Shown: positions 56,565-64,000 of the stretch, in pieces
How positions within the stretch are numbered: position 1 is the first letter of the stretch
Layout: each line of letters opens with the position of its first letter
Assembly: GCA_964351865.1 (NCBI GenBank)
Contig: CAYGPJ010000007.1
Coordinates: 1-64,000, forward strand
DNA from: JBCDJI01 sp964351865
GTDB lineage: Bacteria; Verrucomicrobiota; Verrucomicrobiia; Methylacidiphilales; JBCBYL01
Reading direction: 5' to 3'
Length of the DNA: 64,000 nucleotides
Made by a program: the position numbers and the translations under genes
Notes under the pieces: generated by a model
Database searches by the model: none
The model's input: only the letters and a program-made list of their open reading frames with translations
What the model was told of the DNA's origin: nothing

Positions 56565-57290
56565 TTCATCCGACATGTTGAGGGTGGTGTAAACGTTTTG
56601 CACATCATCGTGGTCATCGAGGGTTTCGATGAGTTTCATGACACTCAAGGCAGAATCCCCTTCCAGCTCTGTTTCATTTTTTGGGAAATAAGCCAGTTTG
56701 GCCGTGTCGGACGAAATGCCGGCGCCGGAGAGGGCTTTATCTACTTTATCAAAGCAATCCAGCGGGCAAAAAATTTCCACGCCGCCAGACTCGTCGGTTT
56801 TAATGTCATCGGCTCCAGCTTCCACAGTGAGTTCGAAGAGCTGCTCTTCATTGCCATTTTCGATGTAGAAATATCCTTTGTGCTCAAACATCCAGGCCAC
56901 ACTGCCGGGGGCGCCTAGACTGCCGTTTCCTTTGTTGAAAATACTGCGGATTTCAGCAGCAGATCGGTTTTTGTTGTCGGTCATGACTTCAGCCAGGATG
57001 GCTATACCATCTGGTCCGTAGCCTTCGTAAATGAGTTCTTCGTAGCTGTTGCCACCTTCCAATTGACCGGTGCCTTTCAGCACGGCGCGTTCAATGTTGT
57101 CGCTCGGCATACTCTCCGCCTTGGCGGCGGTAATTGCCGTTCGCAGTCGTGGATTTAATTCCGGGTCGCCGCCGCCTAATTTTGCCGCAACTTGTATCTC
57201 TTTTCCGAGTTTACTAAAGAGCTGCCCGCGTTTGACGTCGAGCGCGCCTTTTTTACGTTTGATTTGGGACCATTTACTGTGACCAGCCAT
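56541..57290 (-). CDS. yebC: YebC/PmpR-family protein
   Basis: 249 residues with the family signature at the N-terminus (AGHSKWSQIKRKKGALDVKR), AESMPSDNIERAVLKGTG, and the domain III motif GYGPDGIAILAEVMTDNKNR. YebC-type proteins have been described both as transcriptional regulators and, more recently, as translation factors that help at proline-rich stretches; sequence alone does not decide. Cytoplasmic. It converges on phoU and shares a 3' hairpin with the spacer. Confidence 0.95.
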   Translation of the reverse strand: MAGHSKWSQIKRKKGALDVKRGQLFSKLGKEIQVAAKLGGGDPELNPRLRTAITAAKAESMPSDNIERAVLKGTGQLEGGNSYEELIYEGYGPDGIAILAEVMTDNKNRSAAEIRSIFNKGNGSLGAPGSVAWMFEHKGYFYIENGNEEQLFELTVEAGADDIKTDESGGVEIFCPLDCFDKVDKALSGAGISSDTAKLAYFPKNETELEGDSALSVMKLIETLDDHDDVQNVYTTLNMSDELLSQLDS

Positions 57291-57398
57291 GCTTTAAAAG
57301 CTGACGGGGCATATGAGTAATGTCAACGAGTATGACGTCTGAGCAAGCAAGTTTGGCATGGCAGCCGGAGGGAAGATGGGCATGATAGGATGAGATTG

Positions 57399-57989
57399 AT
57401 GACAGACGCTTCATCTACCAGCGATACCGAGCTGATGTCGCGCACGGCGGCCGGGGACGATTCTGCCTTTGAGGTGTTGGTGGAGCGATATCAGGGAGTG
57501 GTTTACGGCACCTGTTACCGCATGCTGGGCAGTTACCATGCGGAAGCCCAGGACGTGGCCCAGATGGTATTCGTGAAGGCCTACAAGGCGGCGGGCAGTT
57601 ATCAACCGACCGCTCAGTATAAGACGTGGCTGATGACGATTACCCGCAATTGTGTCTTCACCCAGCTCAAAAAAATGAAACGAATGCATGAAAAACGGGT
57701 GCATCCGGTGGTGGATGAGGAAGAGGGACGGGAGATCGATTATCTGGATGAGGCGGTTCCCAGTGCGGTGGAAAATATCGAGCAAATGGAACTGATGGAA
57801 GTTCTGCAGCAAGCGATTGAAAATTTGCCGGAGCAGCAGCGGATGGCACTCATTTTGCGACAATATGAGCAAATGGACTACGAGCAGATCGCTGAATCAC
57901 TGAAAACAACGGTTTCTTCGGTGAAATCGCTCATCTTCAGGGCCCGCGATACCCTGCGCGCGACAGTGAAGCAGCACCAGGACGATTAA
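57399..57989 (+). CDS. ECF sigma factor (RpoE-like)
   Basis: About 196 residues. Sigma region 2 (~20-90) contains FEVLVERYQGVVYGTCYRML, the core-binding DVAQMVFVKAYKA and the -10-recognising segment YKTWLMTITRN. Region 4 (~140-190) has LPEQQRMALILRQYEQMDYE and a helix-turn-helix TTVSSVKSLIFRAR. An ATG at 57390 is also possible; I favour 57399, which has AGGA 8 nt upstream. The next genes encode a small membrane protein likely to be its anti-sigma factor and an exported helical protein. Confidence 0.9.
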   Translation: MTDASSTSDTELMSRTAAGDDSAFEVLVERYQGVVYGTCYRMLGSYHAEAQDVAQMVFVKAYKAAGSYQPTAQYKTWLMTITRNCVFTQLKKMKRMHEKRVHPVVDEEEGREIDYLDEAVPSAVENIEQMELMEVLQQAIENLPEQQRMALILRQYEQMDYEQIAESLKTTVSSVKSLIFRARDTLRATVKQHQDD

Positions 57990-58047
57990 ATGTGCAACTT
58001 ATTGATTTAGGTTAAGTTAAATACTACATAGGACATAGGTATAAAAG

Positions 58048-58371
58048 ATGAATGATCAGGAACTAGATAAGCTACTGAACCAGTGGGAAACACCGGAGAC
58101 ACCTCCGTGGTTGAAAACCAAGGTGATGCAAGCGGTGCGGGAAGAATCAAAGAGCGAGCAGAATGTGTTCGCTCGTTGGTTGGATAAGCTGTCGCTGCCG
58201 CAGGTGGGTTTGATCACGGCTTTAGCCATTCTGATCGTACTGGTGGCTGTAAAAGTGACACCGCAGTCCGCAGAACCTGCTTTCGATGTGGTGGCGCTTG
58301 AGGAATCGCTGGATAGTTTTGCTGCCTTTAGTAACGAAGAAACCGCGTGGGCGGAGGATCCGTTCTTATGA
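58048..58371 (+). CDS. Small membrane protein, probable anti-sigma factor
   Basis: 107 residues: a cytoplasmic N-terminal ~55 (LDKLLNQWETPETPPWLKTK), one membrane segment (~70-87, VGLITALAILIVLVAV) and an acidic periplasmic tail. There is no zinc motif. Position directly after an ECF sigma gene and a single-pass topology fit an anti-sigma factor holding the sigma at the membrane. Its stop overlaps the start of the next gene (ATGA). Confidence 0.7.
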   Translation: MNDQELDKLLNQWETPETPPWLKTKVMQAVREESKSEQNVFARWLDKLSLPQVGLITALAILIVLVAVKVTPQSAEPAFDVVALEESLDSFAAFSNEETAWAEDPFL

Positions 58372-58898
58372 AACAGATAGCATTGTTTTGCCTGGCGGTA
58401 ACTTTCATGTTGCAGAGTGGCCTGTATGCCGAGTATCCGGTCAATGCCAAAAAAGATTTCGAGCGGAAGCCTGAAGAAAGGCGTCCTGGTCAGATGAGGC
58501 CGTATGGCGATAAGCAGAAGAAGATGCCTCCAAAGCCTTTTCTATTAGCGGGGGATCCGCGTTTCGAGAAAATGCTGAAACTGGCGTTAGTGGATGAAGA
58601 CAAGCTGGAGGCCGCGATTCAAGAATGGCCGCGACTGAATGAAATGTCAGAAAATGAAAAGCGTCAGTTCATGCGGCGTGTCAACGGTTTCAGGCAAAAG
58701 CTGCGTAATGATGCCGAGCAGGAAGCGGAAGCATTGGCACTGAATATTCCTGAGGATAAAAAATTGGATTACTTTCGTGCTTACTGGAATTCCCGGATGG
58801 AAATTGAGCAGGAAATTCGGCAGCAGGCAGAAGCTCAACATGAAAGCAGAATGCGGGAGCTGCGCATGCAGTTAAAACAGCAGTGGGGGGGGAATTAG
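58368..58898 (+). CDS. Exported helical protein following the sigma/anti-sigma pair
   Basis: From the ATG at 58368, which overlaps the anti-sigma stop, the product has 176 residues. A signal peptide (1-21, ending GLYA) is followed by a Lys/Arg/Pro-rich stretch and then ~120 residues of charged helices rich in Glu, Gln and Arg (QEAEALALNIPEDKKLDYF). The shape recalls periplasmic CpxP/CnrR-type sensors, but I see no LTxxQ motif, so that is only a suggestion. It may sense envelope conditions for the sigma module. Confidence 0.7.
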   Translation: MKQIALFCLAVTFMLQSGLYAEYPVNAKKDFERKPEERRPGQMRPYGDKQKKMPPKPFLLAGDPRFEKMLKLALVDEDKLEAAIQEWPRLNEMSENEKRQFMRRVNGFRQKLRNDAEQEAEALALNIPEDKKLDYFRAYWNSRMEIEQEIRQQAEAQHESRMRELRMQLKQQWGGN

Positions 58899-58933
58899 AG
58901 CGGTTTCAGAATACGTGTGAACAATGAATTTGA

Positions 58934-58993
58934 TGTAGGACGAGATTGCATCTCGTCATTCTTATGCTTGCCGACATACAATGTCGGCCTACA
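58934..58993. repeat. Palindromic intergenic repeat, copy 5
   Basis: TGTAGGACGAGATTGCATCT...GACATACAATGTCGGCCTACA: the same outer TGTAGG/CCTACA ends and two inner palindromes as the copies at 2819, 6312 and 7554. It is followed by GGTGCAATGCACAACTAG, similar to 6251-6270 next to copy 2. Confidence 0.8.
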
Positions 58994-59065
58994 GGTGCAA
59001 TGCACAACTAGCTCGAGTATTTCACGAGGCGTGTGATCGGCATGTTCCACGCGAACTTAAATTTT

Positions 59066-60553
59066 CTAAAATTTCTTCCAGAAGGAGGGAACCAGTAATA
59101 GCAACACCGCGTATATTTCCAGTCTGCCAATCAACATAAATGCGGCCAGCCAGAGTTTTCCGGCCGGATTGAACAAGGCGAAATTTTCGGTGGGCCCGAC
59201 CTGCCCCAGCCCCGGTCCTATATTGTTCAGGCAGGCAATGACCGCCGAGAGGGTGCTGGTCAGTTTTAAGTTAGGTTCCAGCAGCGCCAACCCTAGGATT
59301 CCGATCAGCAACAGCACAAAGTAAAAAGAGAAGAATATGATGACGCCTTGAATGGCATCTTCCGAAAGGACTTTACCATTCAGCCTCAGTTTTAGCACCA
59401 GATGCGGTCGGTGCACCAGCAGTAGATGGCGATGCGCCGCTTTGGCAAAAACGATAAAGCGGGAAACTTTGATGCCTCCTGCGGTCGAGCCGGCACAGCC
59501 GCCGATAAACATCACCCCCAGTAGCAGAAATTTCGAGAGTGGTGGCCACATATCAAAATCTGCTGTCGCGAAGCCAGTGGTCGTCATAATGGTTACTGTC
59601 TGAAACAGGGAATCGACGATCACGCGTACCGTTGAGCTGTTTTGATCTGGCATGAAGTAGAGCAGGTCGACTGCGATGATGGCGGTGACAACGAAGATGA
59701 TGATGAAATAGGTGCGGAATTCTTCATTTTTTTTCAGCATGCCGTAGCGGCGCTGTATCAGCAGCAGGTAATGCACTGGAAAGGCAACTCCTCCTGCCAG
59801 CATGATTGCGATGAGCCAAAGATGAACGGAGAGTTGCGGATAATAGGCGATGCTTTCATTATGCGGGCTGAATCCGCCGGTGGAAATGGCGGTCAGGGTG
59901 TGATTCACCGCCGAAAAGGGAGTGAGTCCGCATACCATCAGGCCGATGATTCCGGTTAGTGTAATACAGGTATAAATCATCAGATATTTAAAGGAGAGGG
60001 ATTGAAAACGAGTTCCCATGTCCGAGTCTGCCAGTGCGCTGGCTTCCCGGTTGAACAGGGCTTTGTTACCGATGCCGAAAAAGCCCAGTACGGCCACAAA
60101 CAGAATAATGATCCCCAGTCCGCCCATCCATTGGGTGATGCTGCGCCAGAGAATCAGGCTGTCCGGGAGTTGGTTTAAGTCGGTGAAAATGGTGGCCCCG
60201 GTGGTGGTTAACCCGGAGTAGGATTCGAACAATCCGTCCCAGATGGGAACGCCTAAGGGACTCAGGACGTAGGGCATGGCCGCATAGATGCCGGAGACCA
60301 GCCATCCCAGACTGACGATGGCAAAAGCTTCTCGTTGGAAAAAGTGGTCCCGATCCGCTTTGCGTCCCATAAAAATCAAGATGCCGGCAGAGAGCAGGGT
60401 GGGAATCAGGCACTGAACCCACAGCATCGGCCACGCGAAGGGAGCATCGGCGAAATTTTCGGTCAGAAAAGAGAATACCAGGCAGAAGAGCAGCATGATG
60501 CTCTCAATAATCAGGATACCGCCGAGGGCGAGCAGGACGAGGGCAATGTTCAT
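59066..60553 (-). CDS. trkH: Potassium uptake protein TrkH
   Basis: 495 residues with about ten membrane segments and the four pore loops of the Trk/Ktr superfamily: TTTGAT (116-121), AISTGGFSPHN, TTTGFATADFD and NNIGPGLGQVGP; each has the filter Gly. The protein forms the K+ pathway in the inner membrane and is gated by the cytoplasmic TrkA ring. The gene follows trkA with a 4-nt overlap. Confidence 0.95.
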   Translation of the reverse strand: MNIALVLLALGGILIIESIMLLFCLVFSFLTENFADAPFAWPMLWVQCLIPTLLSAGILIFMGRKADRDHFFQREAFAIVSLGWLVSGIYAAMPYVLSPLGVPIWDGLFESYSGLTTTGATIFTDLNQLPDSLILWRSITQWMGGLGIIILFVAVLGFFGIGNKALFNREASALADSDMGTRFQSLSFKYLMIYTCITLTGIIGLMVCGLTPFSAVNHTLTAISTGGFSPHNESIAYYPQLSVHLWLIAIMLAGGVAFPVHYLLLIQRRYGMLKKNEEFRTYFIIIFVVTAIIAVDLLYFMPDQNSSTVRVIVDSLFQTVTIMTTTGFATADFDMWPPLSKFLLLGVMFIGGCAGSTAGGIKVSRFIVFAKAAHRHLLLVHRPHLVLKLRLNGKVLSEDAIQGVIIFFSFYFVLLLIGILGLALLEPNLKLTSTLSAVIACLNNIGPGLGQVGPTENFALFNPAGKLWLAAFMLIGRLEIYAVLLLLVPSFWKKF

Positions 60554-61914
60554 TTCAGGGCTTTAGCAAAGAGCTCGAGCACCTCATCACGAGTCGAGGG
60601 CAGGGTCAGAATCATCAGCGAATCGTTGTACTGGATGGTGTCGTCGGCTACCGGGACCAGCGTGGTATCGGCCCGCTCGATACCGAGCAATAAGGCATGT
60701 TTCGGCCACGCAATGTCTCGGATTTTGGTGTCATACACTGCCGCAGTTTTGGCTTTCAAGCGGATGCGGATGATTTGCGCCTGACCATTCGGCATTTCCC
60801 ACAGCACCATGTAGCGCTTGGTAGTGACGTAGCGGAGTAGTTCGATGCCGGTCACGATGCGTGGACTGATGGTGCAGTTGATACCGAGAATATCTCCAAT
60901 GTCCGTGAGGATGCCCGCATAGTCAGGGCGATGAATGACGAGTAAGCTGGGTTGAATGCCGAGTTTGGCCGCTTGCAGGCAGGACATGACGTTATTTTCA
61001 TCGTCGCGAGTAGCGGCGACAAAGACGTCCGCATCCATGACGTTTTCCTCAATCAATAAACGGGAATGAATGGCGTGGCCTTCCACCACTTTGACCCAAG
61101 GGTAGTGCTCGCTGAGCCATTCACAACGACTCCGGTCAGATTCGATAACTTTAATTTGAACGTCGAAGGCGCTGAAGTTTTCGATCAGTGCGATGGTGAC
61201 GTCGTTAGCTCCGTAGATTACCAATCGGAAGCGTTTACGTTTCTTTTGCCCTTCCAGTAACAGGGTGGCATCTGCCAGCGGTTGCGGCGCGCCGATCAGG
61301 ATCACCTGATCACCCGCTTGAAGTTCTTCGGATGCGGAAGGAATCAGGACGTTGTCGCCGCGTTGAATCAATCCGATCCGGGTTCTGAGCGGCAGGTTGA
61401 GCTCCATCAGACTTTTGCCAACGGCACTGGATTTTCCACTGAGCTCGACTTGGGTGACTTCAATGCTACCGCGTGCAAACTGATCCAGCACCGGACTGAT
61501 CGGTGAGCGGATTTCACGTGCCAGATGGGCCGCGGTGAGTCGTTCCGGACTCACCAGGTAATCGATATTGAAGTGGTTAGAGTAGGAAAATATCTTGTGA
61601 TCCTGTTTCGCGGGAGCGTGATAGCGGGCGATGACTTCTCGTGCGCCGAGACCTTTGGCCAGTGAGCAGGCGACTAAATTAATTTCATCCTGAGATGTCA
61701 GGCTCAGAAAGACATCCGTATCTTCCATGCCGACCTCGCTGAGGATGGTAGCTGAAGTGGCCGAACCCAGCACCACGCGAGCATCCAGATGTTCTTCGAT
61801 GGAAGCTAAACTATCGGCTGAGGGATCGATCAGGATCAGCTCATGTCCTCCTTCTACCAACAGGCGGGCCAGATGGGAACCCACTTCACCAATACCGCTG
61901 ATGACAATTTTCAC
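60550..61914 (-). CDS. trkA: Trk potassium system NAD-binding protein TrkA
   Basis: 454 residues with two tandem RCK units: Rossmann fold 1 with GIGEVGSHLA (7-16) and an acidic end of strand 2 (LIDPS), TrkA_C domain ~140-220, a second Rossmann half from ~230 (RLVIYGANDV, with a degenerate glycine motif), and a second TrkA_C at ~370-454. The first site should bind NAD(H) or ATP/ADP. It regulates TrkH, encoded immediately downstream with overlapping ends. Confidence 0.95.
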   Translation of the reverse strand: MKIVISGIGEVGSHLARLLVEGGHELILIDPSADSLASIEEHLDARVVLGSATSATILSEVGMEDTDVFLSLTSQDEINLVACSLAKGLGAREVIARYHAPAKQDHKIFSYSNHFNIDYLVSPERLTAAHLAREIRSPISPVLDQFARGSIEVTQVELSGKSSAVGKSLMELNLPLRTRIGLIQRGDNVLIPSASEELQAGDQVILIGAPQPLADATLLLEGQKKRKRFRLVIYGANDVTIALIENFSAFDVQIKVIESDRSRCEWLSEHYPWVKVVEGHAIHSRLLIEENVMDADVFVAATRDDENNVMSCLQAAKLGIQPSLLVIHRPDYAGILTDIGDILGINCTISPRIVTGIELLRYVTTKRYMVLWEMPNGQAQIIRIRLKAKTAAVYDTKIRDIAWPKHALLLGIERADTTLVPVADDTIQYNDSLMILTLPSTRDEVLELFAKALK

Positions 61915-61983
61915 GATGGCTTAAATTGAAGAATGGGGTTGGTGAATGCGGAGGTTGAGATTCGTTGAGTTCGATGGGGGAAG

Positions 61984-62057
61984 TGGTTACCCGACAAGGA
62001 TTCGAACCTTGACAAGCAGTACCAAAAACTGCTGTGCTACCATTACACCATCGGGCA
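61984..62057 (-). tRNA. tRNA-Gln (anticodon TTG)
   Basis: On the minus strand, acceptor TGCCCGA pairs with TCGGGTA (one G-U). The anticodon arm is GCAGT-TTTTGGT-ACTGC with anticodon TTG, the T arm is AAGG-TTCGAAT-CCTT, and A-CCA is encoded at the 3' end. All arms fold. It stands alone between trkA and purN. Confidence 0.95.
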
Positions 62058-62140
62058 ATTGAGGCAGCATAATATCTGCTGATGGCGTGGATTCAACCCA
62101 AATATTAAAAACGGGGCAATAAAATTCAAAATACCGTTAG

Positions 62141-62746
62141 CTAGGCTGGAGGGAAAGGACGTGTTGCCGCCAATTGGCAAATCACTTCCGGCAGCAAAAG
62201 GTGCTCCTGCTGTTGAATTCTTTGATGGAGCGATTCGGCGGAATCATTTGGTAATATCGGAACCTCCCTTTGGGCGATGACCTCGCCACCATCGAGCGAG
62301 GCATCGACCCAGTGGACTGTGCAACCGGTGATCGCAACACCTGCTGCCAGCGCCTGTTCCCAGGCCCGAATCCCTTTGAATTCAGGCAGCAACGAGGGGT
62401 GAATATTAATGATTCTGCCGTTGAAAGCCTCCAGCAGGGGGGCTTTGATGACACGCATAAATCCTGCCAGCACCACTAATTCTGCTTCCGTTTGCCGAAT
62501 TTCATCTGCCAGCGCCATTTCTATTTCAGGCTCCAGCTTGGTCTTAAATTTGCCCTGCGGACAGGTATAGGTAGGCAGGTTTTGGCTTTCGGCATAGTTG
62601 ATGATGCCGGCTTGAGGCAGGTCCGATGCTACCAGCACCACTTCCACCGGCAGCGAATCTTCAAGGATACAGCGGTGTAGCGCGACAAAGTTAGAGCCTT
62701 TTCCGGATCCGAGGACAGCAATTTTCAAGGGAGAATTCTCGCTCAT
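62141..62746 (-). CDS. purN: Phosphoribosylglycinamide formyltransferase PurN
   Basis: 201 residues with the substrate-phosphate loop GSGKGSNF (13-20), the catalytic Asn114 and His116 in NIHPSLLPEFKG, and Asp152 in VDASLDGGEVI. It transfers a formyl group from 10-formyl-THF to GAR in purine synthesis. Cytoplasmic, normal length. It is followed, in transcription order after the heptose enzyme gene, with a ~30-nt gap and may share its transcript. Confidence 0.95.
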   Translation of the reverse strand: MSENSPLKIAVLGSGKGSNFVALHRCILEDSLPVEVVLVASDLPQAGIINYAESQNLPTYTCPQGKFKTKLEPEIEMALADEIRQTEAELVVLAGFMRVIKAPLLEAFNGRIINIHPSLLPEFKGIRAWEQALAAGVAITGCTVHWVDASLDGGEVIAQREVPILPNDSAESLHQRIQQQEHLLLPEVICQLAATRPFPPA

Positions 62747-62776
62747 ATGGGTGGTCTGGATGATGTCGCTTACCGC

Positions 62777-63253
62777 TTACGAATGTGAGATTTTTTCAAC
62801 GAGGTTGGTGGTGGATTTTCCGGGCACGAGTGAGAGCAACTCGATCCGGCTGCCTGCAGCTTCCAGTACTTCGCGCTCCGGCGGGTAAAGCTCATCGATG
62901 GTGTAGTCCCCCCCCTTTGCGTAGATATCGGGTTGCGCGAGTTTCAGAAATTCTACCGCTCGCTCGCCGGGGAAGATGCAGACCGCTCTGACGCAACGCA
63001 GCGCCGCCAGCACTTCGGCGCGCTCAAGTTCCTGATTCAGCGGGCGGGATTCGCCTTTGAGTTGTCGAACTCCGGCGTCGTCGTTGATCCCGATCAGCAG
63101 GCTGGTACCCAGCATTGCCGCTTGCTGCAGGTAGCGCACATGCCCGACATGCAGCAAGTCAAAGCACCCGTTGGTGACCACTAGCGGGCACTGCTCAGCG
63201 CAGAGATTAGCGCGCCAGGTAGCTAGCTCTGAGAAGGGGACAATTTCACTCAT
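62777..63253 (-). CDS. rfaE2: D-glycero-beta-D-manno-heptose 1-phosphate adenylyltransferase (RfaE2/HldE C-terminal type)
   Basis: From the ATG at 63253 the protein is 158 residues and begins just before the nucleotidyltransferase domain; the frame is open ~39 residues further up but that part has no homology. TNGCFDLLHVGHVRYL contains the HxGH nucleotide motif (35-38), followed by GINDDAGVRQLKGESRPLN and YAKGGDYTIDELYPPE. It makes ADP-heptose for the LPS core. The kinase half found in E. coli HldE is absent, so this is the stand-alone form and a separate kinase gene should exist elsewhere. Confidence 0.92.
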   Translation of the reverse strand: MSEIVPFSELATWRANLCAEQCPLVVTNGCFDLLHVGHVRYLQQAAMLGTSLLIGINDDAGVRQLKGESRPLNQELERAEVLAALRCVRAVCIFPGERAVEFLKLAQPDIYAKGGDYTIDELYPPEREVLEAAGSRIELLSLVPGKSTTNLVEKISHS

Positions 63254-63442
63254 AGGATAACGCTGAAACGAGCAGGCGCATTTGACAATGTAAAATGCAT
63301 CGGATGCTTTTTTATAAACGAAGGCTTTAGCCTTGACCCTAAACTGACTTCTCGCAACATCCGTGGTCAAATGGAAACAGGCCGAACGATTAACCTGAAG
63401 CCTTTTTCATCTTAAACGTAAATTATAGCAATCAAACTACTT

Positions 63443-64000
63443 ATGCTTGGAATACTTTGGTATATATCATACGGATTCGTCGTGATCGGATTGTCGATTT
63501 ACGGGATACATCGGCTCTGGATGGTAGTGACCTATATCCGTTGTAAGTCGCGCTATGTACATCCTGCACGGGAGTTTGACTTACTACCGCGGGTGGCGGT
63601 TCAATTGCCGGTTTATAATGAACGCTACGTGGTGAAGCGGTTGCTACGGGCGGTGGCGGAACTGGATTATCCGAAAGAATTATTGGAAGTACAGGTGCTG
63701 GACGATTCTACGGATGATACCTCTGAGATCATCATGCGGGAATTGGAGGTATTGAAATCTTCCGGAATCAGGTGGACGCATATTCGCCGTCAATCGCGTG
63801 AGGGGTTTAAGGCTGGGGCGTTGCAGTTTGGATTGGAAAGTTTGGAGGCGGATTATGTAGCCATCTTTGATGCCGATTTTATCCCGCCGGAGCATATTCT
63901 TAAAGAAACGATCCACTACTTTACCGATGACCAGATCGGGTTGATCCAAACCCGTTGGGGGCATATCAACCGCGGCTTCAATCTACTGACGCGCATTCAA
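63443..64000 (+). CDS. CslA-like processive GT2 glycosyltransferase, 5' part only
   Basis: An open frame from the ATG at 63443 to the end of the window (186 residues, no stop). A membrane segment at ~5-30 is followed by a cellulose-synthase-like GT2 domain: VAVQLPVYNERYVVKRLL, LDYPKELLEVQVLDDSTDD, the metal-binding DADF and QTRWGHIN. Bacterial proteins of this CslA-like type have several C-terminal membrane helices, expected beyond the window, and make beta-linked polysaccharide or glycolipid. The substrate cannot be told. Confidence 0.85.
   Translation, partial: MLGILWYISYGFVVIGLSIYGIHRLWMVVTYIRCKSRYVHPAREFDLLPRVAVQLPVYNERYVVKRLLRAVAELDYPKELLEVQVLDDSTDDTSEIIMRELEVLKSSGIRWTHIRRQSREGFKAGALQFGLESLEADYVAIFDADFIPPEHILKETIHYFTDDQIGLIQTRWGHINRGFNLLTRIQ

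Noticed and set aside
1..64000. CRISPR array, integrase or prophage
   Set aside because: No regularly spaced direct repeats, cas genes, integrase or phage structural cluster; the tail-fibre-like units are inside the giant host gene.

Overview
This 64 kb window looks like a chromosomal segment of a Gram-negative (diderm) bacterium, most likely a member of the Verrucomicrobiota or another PVC-superphylum lineage. That placement is an inference from three things: a giant surface protein carrying the LEPR-XLL motif, a putative porin next to a pst phosphate operon, and many short palindromic intergenic repeats. A TolC-like outer-membrane factor, a porin, TrkH/TrkA and a heptose adenylyltransferase all point to a cell with an outer membrane and LPS. 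No rRNA, integrase, complete insertion sequence or CRISPR array was seen. One tRNA gene, tRNA-Gln(TTG), is present.

Layout. 1-7.8 kb: housekeeping and accessory genes (membrane-bound class III cyclase, degenerate dienelactone-hydrolase-like protein, a two-gene pair that looks like a split MnmC system for tRNA wobble-uridine modification, M23 peptidase, YugP-like zinc protease) separated by repeat-rich spacers. 7.8-16.7 kb, minus strand: a gene run encoding a GAF-HlyD adaptor, a four-helix-bundle protein, a PqqD-like/M50-peptidase/HlyD fusion, a C-terminally truncated SecA paralogue, a TolC-family protein with a long Ser/Thr/Ala-rich N-terminus, and an unknown protein with a hydrophobic tail, closed by a strong terminator. 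Divergent from it, 16.8-35.8 kb: an FGE-fold exported protein and a 6019-residue LEPR-XLL protein. I read 7.8-35.8 kb as one candidate export system with its giant cargo. It combines type-I-like envelope parts (two HlyD adaptors, TolC) with a SecA-like motor and a membrane protease, and no ABC exporter ATPase is encoded anywhere in it. This is the most interesting part of the window.

35.9-49.4 kb: a surface-glycan and pilin region. It has two STT3-like GT-C membrane glycosyltransferases, a GT2/methyltransferase pair, a GT87-like protein with a polyprenyl-phosphate sugar transferase, and two more GT-C-like membrane proteins. Embedded in it are Flp-type pilin genes: one well-expressed-looking copy, one copy without a ribosome-binding site, one decayed copy, plus a separate pilin-like gene and a pseudopilin-like gene.

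49.5-56.4 kb: a predicted Pho regulon with porin, PstS, PstC, PstA, PstB and PhoU. There are candidate Pho boxes before the porin and pstS and a hairpin between pstS and pstC; PstC carries an unusually large periplasmic insert. 56.5-64 kb: YebC, an ECF sigma factor with a probable anti-sigma protein and an exported helical protein, TrkH/TrkA potassium uptake, tRNA-Gln, PurN, a stand-alone heptose-1-phosphate adenylyltransferase, and the start of a CslA-like glycosyltransferase that runs off the end.
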